From a virus, in IMG/VR virus record IMGVR_UViG_3300010883_022729, positions 1 to 33,593 of that record: a stretch of 33,593 nucleotides of DNA. One strand, given 5' to 3'. Position numbers and translations under genes: made by a program. Below the pieces are notes generated by a model, which saw only the letters and a list, made by a program, of their open reading frames with translations, made no database searches and was not told the DNA's origin. Positions within the stretch are counted from its first letter, which is position 1. Each line of letters opens with the position of its first letter. Shown here one piece after another: positions 24,884 to 32,834 of this stretch.

Positions 24884-25552
24884 TTATAAGTTTGGTATTT
24901 TACCAATTGAAAAGTATCCATTGTCAATATTTGCAATTACCTTGCAAACTTCAAAACATTCAGCGTACTTTACGCCAATTTGATTGCCTCTAAATCGTGA
25001 TAAAGAATATACTGCTTCAATGTCAGACTCACTTAAGAATTTATAAGACTTTATACTTTTGATTTTATCTTCTATTGTTTCTGTAATATCAACGTATACA
25101 TGACTTTTAAAACTATCAGGTGATATCCCACCTAGTGTTAATTGTTCATACATTAAAACTGAAATATTGTTTTTTCTTGCCGCGGCAAATGTAGCTTCTG
25201 CTACTGCTTTATGATCTTGATGTGTATCATGATCCCAATGAGTAAAAATAACGTCTGGTTGATATTCTACTATTATATCATCAATTAATTTGACTAATTT
25301 TCTATCAAATTTAAACTCATACGGGTTCATATCTAAAACTTCTATCTCACAATTCAATCTTTTAGCAGCTTCTTCTTGATAAGATAATCTTCTTTTTTTT
25401 GCCCCTTGCATTATTTTGCCGTCTCTTGATTCTTGTGGTATTATGCATACTAAAAGTTTGACGTCATTACCTGAATTTGTAAACTTTGAAATACTACCAC
25501 CCATTGATACTTCAGGATCGTCTGCATGTGCACCTATTACTAATAATTTCAT
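24884..25552 (-). CDS. PIG-L/LmbE-type N-acetyl-sugar deacetylase
   Basis: This 222-residue protein has AHADDPEVSMGGS (8-20), the zinc/catalytic motif of the family (usually AHPDDE), and HWDHDTHQDHKAVAEAT (105-121) with His111, Asp113 and His114 giving the second metal half. Family members remove acetyl groups from GlcNAc in GlcNAc-inositol, GlcNAc-malate or antibiotic precursors. The Pro of AHPDD is Ala and a Pro is inserted before Glu14, but the His9-x-Asp11-Asp12 core is kept. AAGGAAA precedes the ATG. In this island the likely substrate is an N-acetylated nucleotide sugar or glycan. Length is normal. Confidence 0.88.
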   Translation of the reverse strand: MKLLVIGAHADDPEVSMGGSISKFTNSGNDVKLLVCIIPQESRDGKIMQGAKKRRLSYQEEAAKRLNCEIEVLDMNPYEFKFDRKLVKLIDDIIVEYQPDVIFTHWDHDTHQDHKAVAEATFAAARKNNISVLMYEQLTLGGISPDSFKSHVYVDITETIEDKIKSIKSYKFLSESDIEAVYSLSRFRGNQIGVKYAECFEVCKVIANIDNGYFSIGKIPNL

Positions 25553-25572
25553 TATTTATTTCCTTAAGATTA

Positions 25573-26487
25573 TTAAATGCTTGCAAATTGCAATAAAGGT
25601 TTGTATATTTTTTCTATTTTTGATACATGAAAGTTTCTTGATAATTGAAATGATTGTTCACCTAGATCTTTGTATAACTCAATATTATTTTTCAATATGT
25701 TTATTTTATCAAACATTGATTGTTTTGAATTGCACAAACACCAAAGCAAATCGTGATAATCGTATCTTACTATTTCTTCTACATAAGCATCGTAGTGAGT
25801 AAAAAGTGTAGGTATGCCAAAAGAAAAGAAGTTCATTAGCTTTGTTGCTGGTTTTGTTGAAGTTATTGTGCCTCCGAATCTTTGTTTTTCGTGTGTATAG
25901 TGTATACAGCCTAGATCTAAAGGCATTGTCATATCTGCATTATTGCCTAATCGTGGGGTTGGCATTCCTGAAAACCAAGACATATTATTTTCATTACAGT
26001 ACTGATAAAAATCATTGGTATCAGTAAATGTTGATGGTGTGCCCACATATCCTATTTTTTTTATTTCATTGCCTAGTTGTCGTCTATACTGCAATTCATA
26101 ATCTTTACATGTATTTGTTATAACATGCGGTATTCTAAAAAACAAACCTTTAAAACTAGATATATTTTTCATATGTTGAATATGAACATTTGATCCGGCA
26201 ATAATTGTATCAATGTTTTCTTGATGTTCTAGCCAGTGTTTCTTAGAGTCAACTACATCAAAAACAACTCTTCCTCCACGTTCTTTTATTTTTTTAGATA
26301 AACATAACATGTCGTACTTTACAAAAACAACAGTTTTTTCTTCATTGATATCAGCTACATTTAAGTCTCTATCGAGAACTAAAGATACTTTATATCCTTT
26401 CTTATGAAGAACTTTTGAAATAAATGTACCCCTCATGAAAGCAGAACCGCTGTCAGCGTTTGTGATAACAAAAATCAATTCTTTCAT
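25573..26487 (-). CDS. Putative GT-B-type glycosyltransferase
   Basis: The product has 304 residues. FVITNADSGSAFMRGTFISK opens a Rossmann half with a small-residue loop, and GYKVSLVLDRD follows. The second half starts with IKKIGYVGTPSTFTDTNDFY and has a donor-site-like region, ATKLMNFFSFGIPTLFTHYD followed by AYVEEIV, similar to the 'K..ey.a.G.Pvi' segment of GT-B enzymes. The classical E-x7-E is not clear. The ATG has a strong AAGGAG. A short tandem 9-base repeat sits in the 40-base leader. It lies between the radical SAM gene and the deacetylase gene. Confidence 0.6.
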   Translation of the reverse strand: MKELIFVITNADSGSAFMRGTFISKVLHKKGYKVSLVLDRDLNVADINEEKTVVFVKYDMLCLSKKIKERGGRVVFDVVDSKKHWLEHQENIDTIIAGSNVHIQHMKNISSFKGLFFRIPHVITNTCKDYELQYRRQLGNEIKKIGYVGTPSTFTDTNDFYQYCNENNMSWFSGMPTPRLGNNADMTMPLDLGCIHYTHEKQRFGGTITSTKPATKLMNFFSFGIPTLFTHYDAYVEEIVRYDYHDLLWCLCNSKQSMFDKINILKNNIELYKDLGEQSFQLSRNFHVSKIEKIYKPLLQFASI

Positions 26488-26499
26488 TTTACTCCTTAG

Positions 26500-26517
26500 T
26501 GCGTTTCCTGCGTTTCA
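26500..26517 (-). repeat. Tandem 9-base repeat in the leader of the glycosyltransferase gene at 25573-26487
   Basis: On the minus strand TGAAACGCA is followed directly by GGAAACGCA (8 of 9 identical), just upstream of the AAGGAG site. It may be an operator or only a local duplication; nothing else in the window repeats it that I noticed. Confidence 0.4.
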
Positions 26518-26527
26518 TAAAACAATA

Positions 26528-27583
26528 TTATAAAAAATCATTATGATTTACATTTTTAATTTTATCTAAAAATTCATTTAAGTTATCTCCGACACATAAG
26601 TGTGGACATTTTTTAACGTCTAAATCTTTTAAAGCTTTTCTTCTTTTTTCGCCGTGCCAGATATTAAAAAAACTTTCATTCTTAATGTTGCCAATTAATC
26701 CTTCTTGCTTACCTGTAAGCGAGCAGCAAATGTAAACATCGCCAATAGCAGTTATTGTTGTTGCTTTAAATGATTGTGCATGACATGAGTTATAACTTCT
26801 ACACGTGCCCTTACCTGATAGAATTTTTTCATATTTACCTTCGTCTATTACAACTTTAAAGTCTTTATCTTCGTAAGATTTTGCATTTTCAAAAAGCTTG
26901 TTTAGTTCTTCAGTATCTACACTTTTATAGTCATAAAGAAAGCCGAAACTAGGTCTTAGCTGCGCATAATCAACTCCTGACTGTTTACATACTTCTATAA
27001 ACTTGTGCAAATTTCTATCCATTTCTGGATACTGATTTGTTATATAGCCGGCGCCTATAGTTGTATTTAAGTGATGATGTTTTTTAATATCTGACAACAT
27101 TTTTAAATTTTTTATTGTTAAATCAAAATTTGCAGTTTTACCATGTGTCTTCTTATGAGTATCTGTGTCGTATGCGTCAAGTGAAACCCTTATCCACTCA
27201 AACATAGGAAGTAATTCTGCCATTGGCCATTTATGAAATCTTGATCCATTGCAAATCAATCCTATTTTAAAACCTTTTTGATGAGTAAGTCTTATAATCT
27301 TATCAAACTGCTTGTGTGTTGTCGGTTCTCCGCCACCCGTGTAGTTAATTCCTTTAACACCGCATGCGACTAATGCATCTAGTAAGTGATCAAATAATTC
27401 GAATTTCAAACTATTGTTATCATTAAAGATCAGTTCATAATCAATACACCCGGGACAATCATGATTGCATACGTTTGTCAAATCAATCTTTACTGTTACC
27501 GGTCCATTAGTGTCACCACGCTTATACCACTCTAAATATTTTTCTGGATGATTTAACACTTTATTTGAATTTAGAAAACTCAT
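26528..27583 (-). CDS. Radical SAM enzyme with C-terminal SPASM/twitch-type cysteine domain
   Basis: The product has 351 residues. Cys39, Cys43 and Cys46 (VCNHDCPGC) form the CxxxCxxC site for the 4Fe-4S cluster that cleaves S-adenosylmethionine. GGGEPT (83-88) is the SAM-amine loop. The C-terminus carries Cys261, 267, 286, 287, 326 and 330, the layout of a SPASM or twitch domain holding auxiliary Fe-S clusters. SPASM enzymes include peptide-maturases, sulfatase activators and sugar/cyclitol dehydrogenases such as BtrN. Among glycan genes, oxidation, epimerisation or deoxygenation of a sugar is the likeliest role. There is no short precursor peptide beside it. TTAAGGA precedes the ATG; it overlaps the upstream gene by 23 bases. 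Confidence 0.85.
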   Translation of the reverse strand: MSFLNSNKVLNHPEKYLEWYKRGDTNGPVTVKIDLTNVCNHDCPGCIDYELIFNDNNSLKFELFDHLLDALVACGVKGINYTGGGEPTTHKQFDKIIRLTHQKGFKIGLICNGSRFHKWPMAELLPMFEWIRVSLDAYDTDTHKKTHGKTANFDLTIKNLKMLSDIKKHHHLNTTIGAGYITNQYPEMDRNLHKFIEVCKQSGVDYAQLRPSFGFLYDYKSVDTEELNKLFENAKSYEDKDFKVVIDEGKYEKILSGKGTCRSYNSCHAQSFKATTITAIGDVYICCSLTGKQEGLIGNIKNESFFNIWHGEKRRKALKDLDVKKCPHLCVGDNLNEFLDKIKNVNHNDFL

Positions 27584-28564
27584 ATATTTCGTCCTTAAAG
27601 TATTTAACGATTACTTTTGGAGTCCAAAAATCGTTAAAGTATTCTTTGCTTTTATTTTGATGAAAATTTAAATTATTTATAATATTGGTAATTGATTGTT
27701 CCCAGTTGTTATTGTTGAAATCAACTTCAGGTAAGTGTTGTTTCCAAGTTAATCCATTGTCATAAGAGTTTTTTCTTAAAACGATGCAGTTACCTAAATA
27801 AGATTGATCTACTATTCTAGAAGTATATTCTCCAATTCCTGGCGGATTGATTATAATCTTACATTGAAACGATGCTTTAATATAATCAATGTATGAAGTG
27901 CCTAGGTGAAGCACTGTAAATTTTTTGCTTTTTAAAGTATCAATAATATTCTTTCTTGATTCATTTGGATAATGACCGGTATCGTTACTCTTGCCGGGTA
28001 AATTAAAGTTTTTATGATCAGACCAAGATATTGTGTTGTCGTGTTCGCTAGGCTTGGGATAATTATAAGCTTTTTCAGAAAAGAATATACCAATATCATA
28101 TTCTTTTTCTTGGTCACCGTACTCCTTTAAAATCTGTGCTCTTTTTCCGTAAACATGTTTATAGAAGTTATCATTAAATGACCATTTGAAAAATGGTATT
28201 ACTTTTCCATTATTTTCTTCTGCCATGATGGTTATTTTTTTTGACCATTTTTTTGAGTATGCAGATTTAAAAAACAAAAATGGCTTACCTTTTGAATCAA
28301 TGATTACTCTTTTGATTCTGCCACAATATTCATATATCTTTAAATCTTCATTGACGCCATCAGATGTATCTATGTATATATTTATTTTTTGGCCATAAAA
28401 ACATGCAGTTTTTTTTATGATCGATTGATTACTGTATGTACTGATTAATCCAGAATTTAAAAGTTCTTCATGAATAAAGCTTAATCTTTTTATATCGTAG
28501 AATGCGCTAAACAACTATTACCTCCGCCAGATTTAAGTATATCTTTTATAAATATTTTTTTCAA
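27561..28564 (-). CDS. Probable GT-B glycosyltransferase with an apparent 1-base frameshift near its N-terminus
   Basis: A main frame of 317 residues runs from 28514 but has stops right before its TTG. Another frame starts at TTG 28562-28564, behind a good GGGAG site, and reads MKKIFIKDILKSGGGNSC before a stop soon after. Joining the two at TGTTTAGC (28507-28514), as if one T were missing, gives a continuous N-terminus ...SGGGNSC-FSAFYDIKRL, a Rossmann strand and glycine loop like that of the GT4 at 22590-23501. The C-terminal half contains KFTVLHLGTSYIDYIKASFQ and PPGIGEYTSRIVDQSYLGNC, compatible with a glycosyl-receptor domain. Whether the break is real, a sequencing error, or recoded is open. 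Functional family assigned with moderate confidence. Confidence 0.6.
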
Positions 28565-28565
28565 C

Positions 28566-28931
28566 TTAGTCTCCCTTTTCTATTCTAATGCTGTCACTGT
28601 CAAAATGCGTTGTTGAAAATTCAAACAACTCTGTGTCTTCCAACGCTTCCATTCTATGTCTCAACCCTCTATAAACATGAAAATTATCACCTTTTGTCAA
28701 TATTACTTCATTTGCTAACCTGATATCATCATTGTCTGAATAATAGACCTTTACTTTTCCGGACTGTATATAAAAAACTTCATCTTTCAGCTTGTGATAA
28801 TGCCAAGAGCATTTCTTACCCTTTACAAAATATAAAAGTTTTCCGCAATAATCTTCACAATTGACTATCCATTTTTCAAAACCCCAACCCTTTGGTACAA
28901 ATTTAATTTCTTGTGTTGAAAAAGTCTTCAT
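28566..28931 (-). CDS. Cupin-fold protein, mannose-6-phosphate-isomerase-like
   Basis: The product has 121 residues from ATG 28931 (AGGAAT upstream; a GTG one codon earlier is less likely). A single double-stranded beta helix is visible: GWGFEKWIVNCEDYCGKLLY (15-34), SWHYHKLKDEVFYIQSGKV (42-60) with His44, His46 and Glu51 as metal ligands, and RGLRHRMEAL (88-97) with His92. It resembles the C-terminal cupin of type II mannose-6-phosphate isomerase/GDP-mannose pyrophosphorylase. Stand-alone forms are common in phages and may isomerise or epimerise a sugar or only bind it. It overlaps the HAD gene by 29 bases, so it is part of the heptose block. Confidence 0.75.
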   Translation of the reverse strand: MKTFSTQEIKFVPKGWGFEKWIVNCEDYCGKLLYFVKGKKCSWHYHKLKDEVFYIQSGKVKVYYSDNDDIRLANEVILTKGDNFHVYRGLRHRMEALEDTELFEFSTTHFDSDSIRIEKGD

Positions 28932-29235
28932 CACTTATTCCTTTGTCATCAATGTATATGTCCCCAGATGGTTTGCCTAGATATAATTCATGATATTTTA
29001 TACCCCACAATGATAATTGTTCAATAGTGAAATTATAAAATTCATCATATGCTCGACGATGATCGTTGTTATGTCTTCCCATACCTCTTGCTGTACAAAT
29101 TATAATCTTATTGCCTGTATTGAATAACTTGTTTACCTTATCTATTCTTGCTAATTTTGGCTTTGAATTGTTGTAATTACCATCTTTTGTTAGTGTGCAC
29201 AGTGTACCGTCCAAATCAAATACGTAAGTTTTCAT
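28903..29235 (-). CDS. Small HAD-superfamily phosphatase
   Basis: This 110-residue HAD protein has DLDGT (7-11) with the nucleophile and acid/base aspartates, IICTARGM (45-52) with Thr48 as motif II, Lys88 (GKPS) as motif III, and IDDKG (95-99) as motif IV. There is no cap domain; such short forms are seen in capsule-biosynthesis phosphatases. It overlaps the heptose-kinase gene by 20 bases and the cupin gene by 29. In the ADP-heptose pathway a phosphatase (GmhB) must remove the C7 phosphate between kinase and nucleotidyltransferase, and this gene is in the right place. It lacks the length and zinc-binding loop of GmhB, so that role is inference. Confidence 0.8.
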   Translation of the reverse strand: MKTYVFDLDGTLCTLTKDGNYNNSKPKLARIDKVNKLFNTGNKIIICTARGMGRHNNDHRRAYDEFYNFTIEQLSLWGIKYHELYLGKPSGDIYIDDKGISDEDFFNTRN

Positions 29236-30001
29236 ATTCTTCCCGCTTAACTGTGTAACAACCTAGTTTCGTAACGCTTAAAGCAGCGCATGCATTTGCT
29301 GTTTTGATCGATCGATCCATGTCTTTAGTTTCCAACCAACGAGATACAAGTGTTGCTAAGAATACATCTCCAGCGCCGCAAACATCATGTACTTCTACTC
29401 TTTTTGCTGGATATAGCCTGCCTTGATACTCACAACCTTTTGAGCCTAACGTAGTAATTATATCATTTGTTTGCTTCAAAAATAATGCTTCATTTCTTTC
29501 ACTTTCATTTAGCTTAATTGTTGTATTTTCAAAGCTATCCAGGTTTTTCTTTTTTGTATCAGCAAATATCTTAGCATTAGTAAATTTATTACAGATATTA
29601 ATAATTAATTGATCTGTAATAAACCCCTTATTGTAGTCAGACAAAACAATAACATCATAATCATTATCAGGAATATCTTCAAACCTCAAGCTTTCAAATG
29701 AATTTTCTATATCATATCGCATTAATTGATAATTAGTCTTTCTATCAATAAATCTAATTTTTTTAATATCTGATATACTATTTTGACATGTCACTATTTT
29801 AGATTTAGAGAGTAGTGAAATTAAATTATTGTATACATTTCCAGACATTCCATGTTTTGATACCTTACTTGTTTTTTTAAGGATAGGCACAGGTGCTTCT
29901 GGACTGATTCTATTTACTTCACCGAATACATACACATCTTGACATAATTCACCTATTAGCAATATTTTGTATTGTTTTTGTTGTTGAATAGCCCTTAACA
30001 T
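29216..30001 (-). CDS. Heptose-7-phosphate kinase, HldA-type (HldE N-terminal domain as separate gene)
   Basis: This 261-residue PfkB-family kinase carries the HldE-specific segment VNRISPEAPVPILK (about 29-42), then VLSDYNKG near residue 123 and the catalytic DVCGAGD with Asp212 as base. HldA/HldE domain I phosphorylates D-glycero-D-manno-heptose 7-phosphate at C1. The kinase half of E. coli HldE is about 318 residues, so this one is about 55 shorter, mainly in the lid region (GGAAN is GMSGN here). Its ATG overlaps the nucleotidyltransferase gene by 53 bases; no later start keeps the first strand (KILLIGE). GAGGTAAG lies upstream, rather far off. Confidence 0.85.
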   Translation of the reverse strand: MLRAIQQQKQYKILLIGELCQDVYVFGEVNRISPEAPVPILKKTSKVSKHGMSGNVYNNLISLLSKSKIVTCQNSISDIKKIRFIDRKTNYQLMRYDIENSFESLRFEDIPDNDYDVIVLSDYNKGFITDQLIINICNKFTNAKIFADTKKKNLDSFENTTIKLNESERNEALFLKQTNDIITTLGSKGCEYQGRLYPAKRVEVHDVCGAGDVFLATLVSRWLETKDMDRSIKTANACAALSVTKLGCYTVKREEYENLRI

Positions 30002-30347
30002 AATTAAATATTCTTACCTCACTGATATCTTTTCCGACAACATCTTCAGGTTTATAATCACCACCCTTTACTATAATGTCAGGTTTTAATTCTTTTATAA
30101 GATTATACGGAGTATCTTCATCAAATACAATTACTTTGCTAACAAATATTAAGCTTTCTAAAAGTAGCTTTCTATCCTCCTGATTATTTATAGGTCGCTG
30201 TGCTCCTTTTAATCGCTTAATACTCTTATCACTATTCATACCCACAATAACACTTTCACCTAAAGTATGACAATATCTTAATAACTCTATATGCCCTCGA
30301 TGTACAATATCAAAACATCCGTTTGTGAAGATTACTTTTCCAAACAT
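29949..30347 (-). CDS. Heptose-1-phosphate nucleotidyltransferase, HldC-type (HldE C-terminal domain as separate gene)
   Basis: This 132-residue protein matches the C-terminal half of HldE along its whole length: IFTNGCFDIVHRGHIELL (6-23) with the HRGH triphosphate site, MNSDKSIKRLKG, DEDTPYNLI, IVKGGDYKPEDVVGKD and the C-terminal YSTTKTI. It transfers AMP from ATP to heptose 1-phosphate to give ADP-heptose. In most bacteria this is fused behind the kinase. Here it is a separate gene placed before it, reversing the order, with a 53-base overlap. It overlaps the GT9-like gene upstream by 16 bases. All catalytic motifs appear intact. Confidence 0.9.
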   Translation of the reverse strand: MFGKVIFTNGCFDIVHRGHIELLRYCHTLGESVIVGMNSDKSIKRLKGAQRPINNQEDRKLLLESLIFVSKVIVFDEDTPYNLIKELKPDIIVKGGDYKPEDVVGKDISEVRIFNYVKGYSTTKTIQNIANR

Positions 30348-31213
30348 AGTTCTTTTTTTATTATCGTTACAATATCTTTCCAGTTATGCAATTGTGCGTC
30401 TTTAAAACATTCATCACATTTTATCTTTAAACCACAAGGACCATGTGATGAAATATCAACATTAATGTTTTGAGGGTATGCTACCATTTTCGCGGATTGA
30501 TAACCGGTTATGATAACTACACTTTTTGTATCAAATGATGTTGCAGCATGTACCAATCCGCCTTCAGAACTCAAAAATAATTTTGAGTAGCCTATCATTG
30601 CTGCTGTATTTGCAAAAGATGTTTTACCTGTCCAGTCAATAACACCGTCTAAAACTCTCGAACCTTCAATGCCAACTTGAACAAAGCGTATATTATCTTT
30701 AAGTTCGTTTACTATGTTTTGCCACTTTTCAAATGGATATGATCGGTTTTGTGTGTAGTTTGTTTTTGAATGTGGTTCTATTGTTATGAATGGCGGCGGA
30801 TCTTCATTTTTTGATAAGTTAAAGCATTCTGCCAGTTTAGTCTCAAACCAAAATTCTGATGATTTTGGTTTAATCTTACACTTTAATTCTGGGTTTTGTA
30901 TTCCGTACAACTCGCAAATTTGTTCAATAATGTGTTTGTCTGTTCTATGAAATGCTTTTTCGTGAGTATCTTTGATGCAATAATTTGCATTTGGGTTGTT
31001 AAGTACAAGAGGTAATATTTGCCAATTATTTTTTGCAGCATTCTTATAACTCATACAAAAATCATCATTGCTTTCAAACATTTCTTTGTTTTTTTCTATA
31101 AACTTGAAAAAGTCACCATTTTTTTCAACAGGCATTAACCTTATATTCTCACCATATTTTTTTCTTATTTCTCTTGCAACTGCTGTCCAAGTTAAATAGC
31201 CGCCTAATCCCAT
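30332..31213 (-). CDS. Heptosyltransferase-like glycosyltransferase (GT9-type)
   Basis: The product has 293 residues from ATG 31213 (GAGG at ideal distance; an ATG two codons earlier is the alternative). GLGGYLTWTAVAREIRKKYG is the short first loop and helix of GT9 enzymes. The second half opens FITIEPHSKTNYTQNRSYPF followed by KWQNIV, the nucleotide-diphosphate region of WaaC/WaaF-type transferases, and SSEGGLVHAATSFDTKSVVI matches their 'DSG..H.A.A...' donor site with Ser-Glu-Gly-Gly in place of Asp-Ser-Gly. GT9 members mostly transfer heptose from ADP-heptose to LPS core. Directly upstream of the ADP-heptose genes (16-base overlap), it is the natural user of that product. Confidence 0.8.
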   Translation of the reverse strand: MGLGGYLTWTAVAREIRKKYGENIRLMPVEKNGDFFKFIEKNKEMFESNDDFCMSYKNAAKNNWQILPLVLNNPNANYCIKDTHEKAFHRTDKHIIEQICELYGIQNPELKCKIKPKSSEFWFETKLAECFNLSKNEDPPPFITIEPHSKTNYTQNRSYPFEKWQNIVNELKDNIRFVQVGIEGSRVLDGVIDWTGKTSFANTAAMIGYSKLFLSSEGGLVHAATSFDTKSVVIITGYQSAKMVAYPQNINVDISSHGPCGLKIKCDECFKDAQLHNWKDIVTIIKKELCLEK

Positions 31214-32127
31214 TTGCATACCTCATTCATTATTTGATAGTATCTTTCAACACAATCTTTAAAGCTATTGTTACTTTTTCTGTTTAATTCTTCTGATATA
31301 GAAAAGTCCATTTGCGGTGGGTTGTATAAATCGCATGGTTTATAATCCCATTCTTTTTCTAAAACAATTATACCTTTTTTAACTATTTCTTTAGTACCCC
31401 CGGTGGAAGAGCAAATAATCTTACAACCAGAAGCTTGTGCATCAACAACAACATTTGGACAATGATCTAGATACGATAAATGAACAAATGTGCTACTTTT
31501 CTTATAAAGTGAAAGAAGACTCATGTAATCTAAGTCTCCCATTAAAAAAATACGATTATCAATTCTTAATATTTCTTTAGCTTCATCCATATGAAGCCCA
31601 CCCGCTATTGCGAGTACTGCATCTTTAGGCGCAAAATCTAAAAAATATCTAATATTATCTTTTAATCTTTTATGAGGTCGCCAATTAGAAGCACAAGACC
31701 AAACTTCTGTATCTTTGCCAAATTTTCTATCCCAAAAATGAGAATTTGCTGAGCTTATAAGCTTTATATCAGCAGCATTATGAATTATATGACTATTATT
31801 GTGTTGACCAAACCATGTTTCTGTTAACTTTTTATTAAACTTTGATTGAAATATAACAGCATCTGCATTTTCATATGAATATCTAATCGGAGCATTTTGT
31901 TGTTTATAATTCTGATCAGAATTAAACCAGATACCATCTAGTCTAAGTACCATAGGTTTAATCTTATGATATTGTTGTTGTATCAAACAGAATTCAACGT
32001 CAGCTTCTTTTTGATCTGCTTCAATCGATATCAAATCTTTTTCTAGTAATGAATTAAAAAGTGTTCTTGTAAATTTATTCGGTCCACTATTTGAGCTTGA
32101 ATCAAAACTATGTGTAAAAACTTTCAC
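31204..32127 (-). CDS. Glycosyltransferase, GT4 family
   Basis: The 307-residue protein has an N-terminal SSSNSGPNKFTRTLFNSLLE loop and helix, PMVLRLDGIWFNSD, FQSKFNKKLTETWFG, a domain-two start VWSCASNWRPHKRLKDNI, and the donor site SYLDHCPNVVVDAQASGCK followed by IICSSTGGTKEIV. The usual E-x7-E reads Asp-x7-Asp (DHCPNVVVD) here. It is compact compared with typical GT4s but complete. The GTG start overlaps the previous stop (GTGA). It shares the short Gly/Pro-Asn-Lys-Phe N-terminal loop with the enzyme at 22590-23501, so the two may be paralogues with different donors. Confidence 0.85.
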   Translation of the reverse strand: MKVFTHSFDSSSNSGPNKFTRTLFNSLLEKDLISIEADQKEADVEFCLIQQQYHKIKPMVLRLDGIWFNSDQNYKQQNAPIRYSYENADAVIFQSKFNKKLTETWFGQHNNSHIIHNAADIKLISSANSHFWDRKFGKDTEVWSCASNWRPHKRLKDNIRYFLDFAPKDAVLAIAGGLHMDEAKEILRIDNRIFLMGDLDYMSLLSLYKKSSTFVHLSYLDHCPNVVVDAQASGCKIICSSTGGTKEIVKKGIIVLEKEWDYKPCDLYNPPQMDFSISEELNRKSNNSFKDCVERYYQIMNEVCKWD

Positions 32128-32834
32128 TCAACTAGTCCTCTTGCTCTAACTAGTCTAACTGTATCCATTTGAGCTTTTTCGCTTAGCAATCTTACAGGTA
32201 TGCTTTTTGAATTTATTCTATACAAATAACAAATTTCATTAATAAACTTTCTTTCATTACTTATCTCTAATAATGGTAAATAAAGTGCTTGATCGTAGCC
32301 GCGTTTAAACCAGTTCCCATCAAGATCTTTAAAATTTCTATCATCAATTTCCAAAAGTTTGGATGATCGCCATGTTTTAAGATGTGAACTACACCAAGAA
32401 AATTGATATGGATTTACACCTTTTGGTAGTTCTCTAGATATATTCATTCCGTTAATATCCCAAGAGTGTGCAGTCCAAGCTGTATCTATTTCTTGTGCCT
32501 TATAAGTATTTAGTAAAATTTCTACTGTATTTTCATTGCACAGTGAGTCATCTGCATCTATATTTGCTATAATTACGTCAGGATCATCTTGATATTCTCT
32601 AGCTGTATCAACAACATTTTTTAATGCCCATTTTTTTTGAGTATTTCTTCTAATTTGAAAATGATCGTTATCACTGGTCAGACGACATGCGATATTATAA
32701 CTTTCATCTGTTGACATGTCATCAATAATAATATGTTCCCAATTATTATTTGTTTGCTCTTTCATTGATTCTATTAAATCAGGAAGGTGATACGATGCAT
32801 TATACATCGGACTAATAAAAACTACTTTTTTCAT
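32124..32834 (-). CDS. Glycosyltransferase, GT2 family
   Basis: This 236-residue GT-A enzyme begins KVVFISPMYNASYHLPDLIE (3-22), followed by WEHIIIDDMSTDES (32-45) and IIANIDADDSLCNENTV with the metal-binding DADD, all standard GT2 elements. The C-terminal part (KTWRSSKLLEIDDRNFKDLD, then YDQALYLPLLEIS) holds the ED/QD-type acceptor region. Length is normal for a soluble single-domain GT2 and there is no membrane segment. GGAG precedes the ATG, which overlaps the preceding stop (TAATG). It is followed by the GT4 with a GTGA overlap, so the three transferases at this end are one translational unit. Confidence 0.9.
   Translation of the reverse strand: MKKVVFISPMYNASYHLPDLIESMKEQTNNNWEHIIIDDMSTDESYNIACRLTSDNDHFQIRRNTQKKWALKNVVDTAREYQDDPDVIIANIDADDSLCNENTVEILLNTYKAQEIDTAWTAHSWDINGMNISRELPKGVNPYQFSWCSSHLKTWRSSKLLEIDDRNFKDLDGNWFKRGYDQALYLPLLEISNERKFINEICYLYRINSKSIPVRLLSEKAQMDTVRLVRARGLVE

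Noticed and set aside
24881-24888. Exact minus-strand TATAAATA just before the WbqC gene
   Set aside because: It falls in the end of the deacetylase coding region and would start the transcript at or inside the ribosome binding site of the next gene, so a working late promoter is unlikely.
28507-28516. Programmed -1 ribosomal frameshift in the 27561-28564 gene
   Set aside because: The sequence AGTTGTTTAGC is not an X-XXY-YYZ slippery heptamer and I see no stable downstream structure; a missing T in the run is simpler.
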